This document shows positions 32,992 to 38,048 of a stretch of DNA of 38,048 nucleotides, piece by piece. Each line of letters starts with the position of its first letter. Positions within the stretch are counted from its first letter, which is position 1. The notes beneath the pieces are model-generated. The model searched no databases. It saw only the letters and a list, made by a program, of their open reading frames with translations, and had not been told where the DNA came from. The stretch is from Desulfobacteraceae bacterium (lineage in GTDB: Bacteria > Desulfobacterota > Desulfobacteria > Desulfobacterales > RPRI01): assembly GCA_011391695.1 (NCBI GenBank), contig JAABQB010000027.1, positions 1-38,048 of the forward strand, in the 5' to 3' direction. The position numbers and the translations under genes are program-made.

Positions 32992-34437
32992 ATGAGAATC
33001 AGAAAAGAGATCGTTTGCGGTTTGTTTTTGCTCTTGTTTGTAACAGCAATGCCTCTAATAGGATTTGGAAGTGAAAGCGGCTCTCCCGGAGAGCATATCA
33101 ACCTGGGGGAACTTCTTCCTGTCTGGAGCTGTATTCCGTTTGCCTGCATGCTTCTCTCCATTGCCCTTTTTCCATTGCTTGTCCCGAACATCTGGCATCA
33201 CCATTTCGGCAAAATATCGGCCTTCTGGGCTCTATCTATGGCCGTTCCTTTTGTGATTGCTTACCACGGCATGGCTTTGCATCAGATCATCCACATCATT
33301 ATAGCCGACTACATTCCGTTTATAATCCTGCTCTGGTCCCTTTATACAGTATCCGGAGGCATCCTCCTGCGCGGCACACTTGTCGGGACTCCTGCAGTAA
33401 ACACGGGCATGCTTCTCATCGGAACTCTGCTTGCATCATGGATGGGAACAACAGGCGCGGCCATGCTCATGATCCGCCCGTTTTTAAGGGCCAACAGCCA
33501 CCGCAAGAACAGAACCTTCATGGTGGTCTTTTTTATTTTCCTGGTTGCAAACGTCGGCGGCGCTCTCACTCCCCTTGGTGACCCGCCTCTATTTCTGGGA
33601 TTCCTTCACGGAGTTCCATTTTTCTGGACATTCAGCCTCCTGCCCCACATGCTTTTAGTGACAGGACTTCTTCTTATATGTTATTTTTTCCTGGACACCT
33701 ACCATTATCGCCGGGAAAAGCCGGCCCCTGCAGATCCCATGGAAAAAGTGCCTCTTGGACTGGAAGGAAAACATAATTTTCTTTTCCTGCTGGGTGTTGT
33801 GCTGTCTGTTCTCATGAGCGGCATGGTGGACTGGGGAGAAATTTCGACACTCGGAGTGCATCGTTCAATTCAGGACTGGGTTCGTGACGGCCTTCTTATT
33901 GTTATGGGAATTCTTTCAATGACAACCACCTCAAAAACAGTCCGTGAAGACAACCAGTTTACCTGGGCGCCCATTCTTGAAGTTGCTTATCTCTTCATCG
34001 GCATATTTATTACAATGATCCCATGCCTCCTGATCCTCAAAGCAGGCGGAAAGGGTGCTCTCGCTTTTCTGATAAATTCTGTTCAGCAGCCCGCGCATTA
34101 TTTCTGGAGCGCTGGTTCATTATCCGCCTTTCTGGACAATGCGCCGACCTATCTAACCTTTTTTAATACCGCTCTCGGAAGCTTTTACGCATCTTTACCT
34201 GAGGCAGAAGCGGTTCCGCGCCTTATCGCCGAAAATCCGATATATCTGAAGGCTATCTCTGCAGGGTCGGTCTTTTTCGGGGCATGCAGCTATATCGGGA
34301 ATGCCCCCAACTTCATGGTGCGTTCAATAGCCGAGGAAGCCGGCACCCCGATGCCAAGCTTTTTTGGCTACATCATTAAATATACCCTTGTTTTTCTGAT
34401 TCCTTGTTTTGTAATAGTCACTCTAATATTTTTTTAA
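32992..34437 (+). CDS. NhaD-like sodium/proton antiporter or anion transporter
   Basis: A 481-aa inner-membrane protein of the ion transporter (NhaD/CitM-like) superfamily, with about 11-12 hydrophobic helices. The N-terminal segment (LFLLLFVTAMPLIGFGS) may be a first helix or cleaved signal. The family hallmarks are TGAAMLMIRPFLRANSHRKN and FLVANVGGALTPLGDPPLFLGFL in the first half, and FLDNAPTYLTFFNTALG and CSYIGNAPNFMVRSIAEEAG in the second, the paired re-entrant loops expected to bind ion and substrate. GAAGGA lies about 9 nt before the ATG. Substrate is not certain; Na+/H+ exchange is the usual annotation for this subgroup. No partner gene is adjacent. A terminator separates it from the 64-aa gene. 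Confidence 0.88.
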   Translation: MRIRKEIVCGLFLLLFVTAMPLIGFGSESGSPGEHINLGELLPVWSCIPFACMLLSIALFPLLVPNIWHHHFGKISAFWALSMAVPFVIAYHGMALHQIIHIIIADYIPFIILLWSLYTVSGGILLRGTLVGTPAVNTGMLLIGTLLASWMGTTGAAMLMIRPFLRANSHRKNRTFMVVFFIFLVANVGGALTPLGDPPLFLGFLHGVPFFWTFSLLPHMLLVTGLLLICYFFLDTYHYRREKPAPADPMEKVPLGLEGKHNFLFLLGVVLSVLMSGMVDWGEISTLGVHRSIQDWVRDGLLIVMGILSMTTTSKTVREDNQFTWAPILEVAYLFIGIFITMIPCLLILKAGGKGALAFLINSVQQPAHYFWSAGSLSAFLDNAPTYLTFFNTALGSFYASLPEAEAVPRLIAENPIYLKAISAGSVFFGACSYIGNAPNFMVRSIAEEAGTPMPSFFGYIIKYTLVFLIPCFVIVTLIFF

Positions 34438-34448
34438 TCACAAGGGCT

Positions 34449-34592
34449 TATTGCAAAAGTCGTCATTCCCGTGCAAACGGGAATCCAGAAATTTTTGCAA
34501 CATATTGAAAAGACTGGATAGCGCTGTGCTTCACTACGTGCACCACTTTCGCGGGAAAGACAAATTCTTCTCTTTTTAGGATTTTTGCAATC
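34449..34592. repeat. Repeat with TATTGCAAAAGTC ends and a GTCATTCCCG hairpin
   Basis: Left end TATTGCAAAAGTC and right end GATTTTTGCAATC are inverted (11 of 13). Inside the left end lies GTCATTCCCGTGCAAACGGG plus AATCCAG (34462-34488), the same hairpin word as at 21538 and 36394. No credible gene fits. Confidence 0.65.
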
Positions 34593-34650
34593 GGAGCGCG
34601 TTCCCCACTATTGCTGAAGTGAAATTCAATTCCGTTAAATACATTTTTTA

Positions 34651-34679
34651 TTGACAAGAATTATAAATTAAATTAATCG
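34651..34679 (+). promoter_or_regulatory. Promoter of the FnIII-like gene, twin of 36260-36288
   Basis: TTGACA (34651-34656), 17-nt spacer, TAATCG (34674-34679). The stretch TATTGACAAG-AATTATAAA-TTAA-ATTAATCGACGC aligns closely with the one before the symporter gene. The leader to the ATG is about 40 nt. Confidence 0.6.
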
Positions 34680-34726
34680 ACGCGATACCAAAATCTTTAA
34701 CAACAACATCAACAGAAAGGGATATC

Positions 34727-35143
34727 ATGAAACTAAATTTCAGATTGTTTATGGTTGGATTTGTGGCATTGATGTGGCTTACGACTTCAGTTTACGCAGC
34801 GCCTCCTGCGGCTCCGGAACTGGATGCTCCGAAAGACAAGGCCAAAAACCAGGTCCTGACCACTGTATTGAAATGGAAACCGGTGACTGGCGCAACAGGC
34901 TACCGGGTTTTCATGTCAAGCTCAGCCGATATGATTAAAAATCTTGCGCCCGGAGCAGCATGCAAAGACTGCTTCGTTGATGAAAAAACAGATAAACCTA
35001 CCTATCAGATTCCAGCAAAACGTTTGAAAAAGGATATTCCTTATTTCTGGACGGTTCGTGCCGTCAGCGGCACCGAGGAAGGGCCTCTTGCTGCGGTTCG
35101 CTCATATACAATGGCATCGACATTTTTCATGGATATGGATTGA
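34727..35143 (+). CDS. Exported fibronectin-type-III-like protein
   Basis: A 138-aa protein with a clear signal peptide (MKLNFRLFMVGFVALMWLTT..., cleavage after VYA). The mature part is a single FnIII-like beta sandwich: APELDAPKDKAKNQ, LKWKPVTGATGYRVFMSSSAD and IPYFWTVRAVSGTEEGPLAAV show the typical Trp, Tyr and YxxxVRAV positions. Two Cys in GAACKDCFVDE (CxxC) could form a disulfide or carry a cofactor. GAAAGG lies 8 nt before the ATG. Such domains mediate binding in envelope or extracellular proteins; no enzyme domain is attached. Its promoter matches that of the sodium/solute symporter 1.6 kb downstream, suggesting common control. Role unknown. Confidence 0.85.
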   Translation: MKLNFRLFMVGFVALMWLTTSVYAAPPAAPELDAPKDKAKNQVLTTVLKWKPVTGATGYRVFMSSSADMIKNLAPGAACKDCFVDEKTDKPTYQIPAKRLKKDIPYFWTVRAVSGTEEGPLAAVRSYTMASTFFMDMD

Positions 35144-35166
35144 TTATTGGTGTAGTGCCCGAAGCC

Positions 35167-35269
35167 GGCACAACGAAGCATGAGAATACAGGAGTCAGAA
35201 GTCAAGGGCCGGAATAATCCTGGTGCTGTTTTTCTTCTGAATTCTGTATTCTGACTCCTCTATTCTCAT
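35167..35269. repeat. GAATACAGGAGTCAGAA inverted repeat, left unit
   Basis: ATGAGAATACAGGAGTCAGAA (35180-35200) is complementary to 35249-35269 with one mismatch, around a 48-nt loop. Its first 27 bp (35167-35193) also match 36094-36120 in inverted orientation, 25 of 27. Together with the right unit it frames the two small membrane-protein genes. Confidence 0.85.
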
Positions 35270-35281
35270 AGAAAGTCGGAG

Positions 35282-35527
35282 CTACAGAAGGCTTAAAAGA
35301 GGAGTAAGAATCATCTCGATAAAAAAATAGGAAAGCAATCCAATCACAACAACTATAATCGAAATGAAGTAAATCTGGTTCGACCGGCCCCTCTTTTGAT
35401 CCTTTAAATCGTAAAAAAGCTGTTTGCCGCAGGAACGGCACCAGTTGGAGCGCTGCTGGCTCATAAACCGGTTACCGCATTCACAGGTTAGTTCTTTAGA
35501 CGGAAGAGGAGGTTGAGGTTTATCCAT
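35282..35527 (-). CDS. Small zinc-ribbon membrane protein
   Basis: An 81-aa protein. The N-terminal half holds four Cys in two CxxC-like pairs (LTCECGNRFMSQ and WCRSCGKQLFY), a zinc-ribbon. The C-terminal half is one membrane helix (FISIIVVVIGLLSYFFIEMIL), with only a few residues after it. Such proteins are common, poorly studied, and often regulatory or structural. AAAGGAG lies about 12 nt before the ATG, a long spacing. It is encoded downstream of the 146-aa membrane protein on the same strand, 33 bp apart. Both lie inside a pair of inverted repeats. Unknown function. Confidence 0.75.
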   Translation of the reverse strand: MDKPQPPLPSKELTCECGNRFMSQQRSNWCRSCGKQLFYDLKDQKRGRSNQIYFISIIVVVIGLLSYFFIEMILTPLLSLL

Positions 35528-35560
35528 ATCGTATTAAACTCCTTTAAAAATTAATTTCAG

Positions 35561-36001
35561 TTACAGAATTTCCTTCCCATTTTCATCGAATTTTCTTGGT
35601 TCGTGGGCTTTAAAATATCCGGATGTCTCTTTTATCAGAAGGTAATAGGTGCACAATCCGAAAAGAATTACGTTCAGCAATGCGTGAAGGGTCAAGGCAG
35701 GAGATGCCATTCCGATTGATGACAAGCGGATGCCAAGAAAAAGTATGTTGATGCAGATAATTCCCAGATTAAAAAAAATACAAAGTTTTCTTGCCCAGGG
35801 TTTTATTCTGAATACACAGTAAAAGATGCCGATCCCTACAATCAGATTCCGTAAGACTTCATTACTGGTAAACCGGTCCGGAAATGCCATGTTTATATGG
35901 TACATGAACGCATAGACCGATATCCATCCTCCCAGAAGCAGTCCAAGGGCATAACGGACTCCAATAGGATATTCAAAAAAAACGAGCAGTTTATTCAACA
36001 T
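35561..36001 (-). CDS. Four-helix membrane protein, unknown
   Basis: A 146-aa integral membrane protein with four hydrophobic segments: about 17-33 (ALGLLLGGWISVYAFMY), 50-65 (LIVGIGIFYCVFRIKPW), 72-92 (CIFFNLGIICINILFLGI) and 104-122 (LHALLNVILFGLCTYYLL). The C terminus is polar and charged (KAHEPRKFDENGKEIL). No conserved catalytic residues stand out, and I do not recognise the family. The arrangement suggests a four-helix bundle with both ends on the same side. It heads a two-gene minus-strand unit with the zinc-ribbon protein. No strong Shine-Dalgarno is seen at the ATG at 36001 (GAGGGG lies about 10 nt upstream). Confidence 0.7.
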   Translation of the reverse strand: MLNKLLVFFEYPIGVRYALGLLLGGWISVYAFMYHINMAFPDRFTSNEVLRNLIVGIGIFYCVFRIKPWARKLCIFFNLGIICINILFLGIRLSSIGMASPALTLHALLNVILFGLCTYYLLIKETSGYFKAHEPRKFDENGKEIL

Positions 36002-36023
36002 ATGAAGTTACCCCTCTGATTTA

Positions 36024-36120
36024 TATAAGAATACGGAAGTCAGAATATAGAATACTGAAGAAATACAATACCATAGTTATTCTGACTCCCGGTTCCTGTA
36101 TTCTCATTCTTCGTCGTGCC
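36024..36120. repeat. GAATACAGGAGTCAGAA inverted repeat, right unit
   Basis: AAGAATACGGAAGTCAGAATA and the complementary TATTCTGACTCC...CTGTATTCTCAT form an imperfect inverted repeat. The outer 27 bp (36094-36120, ending TTCTTCGTCGTGCC) are the inverted match of 35167-35193. Confidence 0.8.
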
Positions 36121-36259
36121 AGCACCGGAAATGAATGTTAGTTTCCATCCGGAAATAGCCCTATAAATATTCTTAATATGCATTCATTGGAAAATTATCA
36201 AGGTTTATTTAACCAAATTAATCTCTTATTGAAAATAAGTTTACTGAATAACTTTTCTA

Positions 36260-36288
36260 TTGACAACTGTTATAAAATAATTTAACTC
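36260..36288 (+). promoter_or_regulatory. Promoter of the symporter, twin of 34651-34679
   Basis: TTGACA (36260-36265), 17-nt spacer, TAACTC (36283-36288). The word TATTGACAAC-TGTTATAAAA-TAATTTAACTCGACAC closely follows the other copy. The symporter ATG is 266 bp downstream, leaving a long leader that contains a repeat hairpin and a possible 9-codon frame. Confidence 0.55.
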
Positions 36289-36364
36289 GACACTATCAAA
36301 TAAATATAATTCATTTTATACAGATTAATAATTTTCGTTTGATTGTTGTGTCGGCAGTACTCAT

Positions 36365-36413
36365 GATGAACCCGTAAAAAGCATGAGCCTGCCACTCCCG
36401 TGAAAACGGGAGT
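36365..36413. repeat. TGATGAACCCGTAAAAAG end plus ACTCCCGTGAAAACGGGAGT hairpin
   Basis: Starts with the same terminus (TGATGAACCCGTAAAAAG) as the 135-bp element, then continues into the ATTCCCG-type hairpin family (36394-36413) rather than the usual interior. A hybrid or modular copy inside the symporter leader. Confidence 0.7.
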
Positions 36414-36458
36414 CCGGAAAGTTTTTTAATGAACTAAGAACGAATTATAAAGGAGGTG

Positions 36459-36488
36459 ATGGGAAGTAAGCGGATCATACTACAGTAA
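36459..36488 (+). other. Possible 9-codon leader frame
   Basis: ATG GGA AGT AAG CGG ATC ATA CTA CAG TAA (MGSKRIILQ) follows an excellent AAAGGAGG, but only 2 nt separate them, which is too short for normal initiation. It may be a leader peptide or just a decoy ribosome site in the symporter leader. The rest of 36002-36554 holds only repeats and the promoter. Confidence 0.25.
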
Positions 36489-36554
36489 TCCCGTTCGGCC
36501 ATACCGGCCGTTCAACCCTTTAGAAAATAATAGTGTAACTTAAGGAGGATAAGT

Positions 36555-38048
36555 ATGAGTTCTGTAACCTGGGTCTATATCATGCTTGGTGCTTACATGG
36601 TTTATGCGTTCTACCAAGGAATGAAAGGCTTCTTTGCGGAAAAAACTTCGGCCGGCTATGCCATCGGCGGCCGGTCTGTGCCGTTTATAGCCTTTCTGAT
36701 GGCTGCGACAGCAGCCTCGTTCAGCGGCTGGACATTTATCGGCCATCCGGGTCTGATCTGGCGAGATGGTCTTGCTTATGCATTTGCATCTTTTTATGTT
36801 CTCACCATTCCCATTACCGGTACATTCTTCGCCAAACGTCAATGGCTTCTGGGCAAACGTTACGGGTTCGTTACTCCCGGCGACATGTACTCCTACTATT
36901 TCAACAGTACAGCGATTCGCTGGCTGGTTGTGCTGACCGCCGTTCTTTATTCAGTCTTCTATTCGGCCGTACAGTTGATGGCGGCAGGCGCGCTTTTCAA
37001 TATCATCACCGGTGTTGATTTTGTTACCGGCGCCTTATTCCTGGCCGCGATCGTCTGGTTTTACGTAGTTACCGGCGGTATGAAAGCCGGCGCATGGGTC
37101 GGAGTGGTCCAGTTCGTTCTCCTTGTGGGCGGTATCATTGCCATGGGTTTTTATGTTATCATTCAACCCCAGTTCGGCGGCTGGAGCGGATTTTCGACTG
37201 CTGTTGCAAATCTTCCTGCAAAATTCCTGACCGTTCCCGAGGTAATTACTTGGGGGCTGGGCAAGAAGGGGGCTGCTTCATGGACTGCGGTCATGTGTCT
37301 GACTTACATGTTCGCCCTCATGGGCATTCAGTCTTCTCCTGCCTTTACCATGACCTTTTTCGGCATCAAGTCTCCGAAACCTCTGGCATGGCAGCAGACC
37401 TTCATGTCTACATTCGTAGTTGGTTTTGCCCTGTTCTATTTTACAGCCATCCAGGGCATGGGCGGAAAAGTTCTTGAGGTTGCAGGAGTAGCGGCATTTC
37501 AGGGCATGAATGACAGAATCCTTGTTCCGACCCTGATGCAGCAATTTCTTCCGCCTTTCATGGTCGGGTTTGTTTTCATGGGCGCCATTGCGGCCATCCA
37601 TTCCACAGCATCCCCGTATATCAACACAGGTGGCTCCATTCTTCTGCGTGACGTTTATTGGCGCTACATCCGTAATCAACAGGCAGGCCAGGCAGAACAG
37701 ATCTGGGTAAACCGGTTACTGACTACTCTGCTTACCGCCACAGCTCTTTGGGTAGGTATCAATTCCAAAGCGGCTCTAGTTATTCTGGGCGCCCTCGCAA
37801 CGGCTTACGGTTTTGTTATGTATGTGCTTCTGATCGCTGTATGCTGGGGAGTCAAAATGCCCAGGGTAGGCGCCGTTCTCGGCGTTGCAGCCGGTATGAT
37901 ATCGGTTTACCTGACCTATTCCGTGTGGCCGAATCCACTTTCAATGCACTGCGCCTTCTGGGGCACATTTGTAGGCCTTATTGTCGCTTACATCTGCAGA
38001 GGCATCGGCATCAAGGATGATAAGGAGACCATCGATCGCCAGGCCGAA
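36555..38048 (+). CDS. Sodium/solute symporter (SSF family), partial at C terminus
   Basis: AAGGAGG lies 7 nt before the ATG. 498 codons are open to the window edge, so only the C-terminal tail is missing. The start MSSVTWVYIMLGAYMVYAFYQG and the following helices are typical of the SSF family. GYAIGGRSVPFIAFLMAATAAS is the classic TM1 sodium-site region. VTGGMKAGAWVGVVQFVLL and SSPAFTMTFFGIKSPKPLAWQQ match later conserved helices. GAIAAIHSTASPYINTGGSILLRDVYW is the TM8-equivalent signature. I count roughly 12-13 hydrophobic helices. SSF proteins take up acetate, proline, pantothenate, sugars and others with sodium; the substrate is not readable here. A long regulated leader precedes it. Confidence 0.92.
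   Translation, partial: MSSVTWVYIMLGAYMVYAFYQGMKGFFAEKTSAGYAIGGRSVPFIAFLMAATAASFSGWTFIGHPGLIWRDGLAYAFASFYVLTIPITGTFFAKRQWLLGKRYGFVTPGDMYSYYFNSTAIRWLVVLTAVLYSVFYSAVQLMAAGALFNIITGVDFVTGALFLAAIVWFYVVTGGMKAGAWVGVVQFVLLVGGIIAMGFYVIIQPQFGGWSGFSTAVANLPAKFLTVPEVITWGLGKKGAASWTAVMCLTYMFALMGIQSSPAFTMTFFGIKSPKPLAWQQTFMSTFVVGFALFYFTAIQGMGGKVLEVAGVAAFQGMNDRILVPTLMQQFLPPFMVGFVFMGAIAAIHSTASPYINTGGSILLRDVYWRYIRNQQAGQAEQIWVNRLLTTLLTATALWVGINSKAALVILGALATAYGFVMYVLLIAVCWGVKMPRVGAVLGVAAGMISVYLTYSVWPNPLSMHCAFWGTFVGLIVAYICRGIGIKDDKETIDRQAE

Overview
The window looks like chromosomal DNA of a Gram-negative, moderate-G+C bacterium, most likely a Desulfobacterota (former Deltaproteobacteria, Desulfobacterales-like) member. 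No rRNA gene is present, so this rests on gene content (MCE lipid-transport operon with an ATP-independent lipoprotein, MglA-type Ras-like GTPase, PATAN/DUF4388 and PilZ signalling proteins, ADP-forming acyl-CoA synthetase, CoA-disulfide-reductase-like flavoprotein) and on the dense small dispersed repeats between genes. It is inference, not proof.

Layout. 1-3.1 kb: the 5' part of a TrkH/KtrB potassium channel subunit, tRNA-Pro(CGG), purA and tadA on the minus strand, then tRNA-Arg(ACG), the substrate of TadA, on the plus strand. 3.1-8.4 kb: an accessory-looking stretch. A visibly G+C-richer three-gene operon (SH3 protein, M48 lipoprotein protease, CHASE2 adenylate cyclase) starts just after tRNA-Arg. 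It is followed by a chain of strong hairpins with no gene, an odd tRNA-Val(GAC), a VapBC-like toxin-antitoxin pair and a decayed reading frame, with two nested pairs of short direct repeats around them. 8.4-16.7 kb: an EEP-family phosphoesterase, then a long minus-strand run (CoA-disulfide-reductase-like protein, pgi, and an Mla/MCE lipid transporter: permease, ATPase, MCE protein, lipoprotein). 16.9-26.5 kb: ADP-forming acyl-CoA synthetase, ispF, cysS, uvrB, uvrC, mdh.

26.8-30.1 kb is the most interesting region: four co-directional genes encoding a TPR-like scaffold protein, an MglA-type GTPase with all catalytic residues, a PATAN protein with two degenerate cyclic-nucleotide-binding-like domains, and a stand-alone PilZ protein with an intact c-di-GMP signature. 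It looks like a compact second-messenger/GTPase module without the usual MglB partner. 30.4-32.3 kb: purC overlapping an orphan ParB-like gene. 32.3-38.0 kb: a small helical protein behind a promoter with a perfect operator-like inverted repeat, a NhaD-like antiporter, a secreted fibronectin-III-like protein, two small membrane proteins bracketed by inverted repeats, and the start of a sodium/solute symporter that runs off the window. The FnIII-like gene and the symporter have near-identical promoters.

The intergenic DNA holds several repeat families: a ~135-bp element with terminal inverted repeats (three copies, one supplying the stop codon of the lipid-transport ATPase gene), tandem TTGAAYCC-type octamers (six sites), GTCATTCCCG-type hairpins, and GAATACAGGAGTCAGAA-type inverted repeats.
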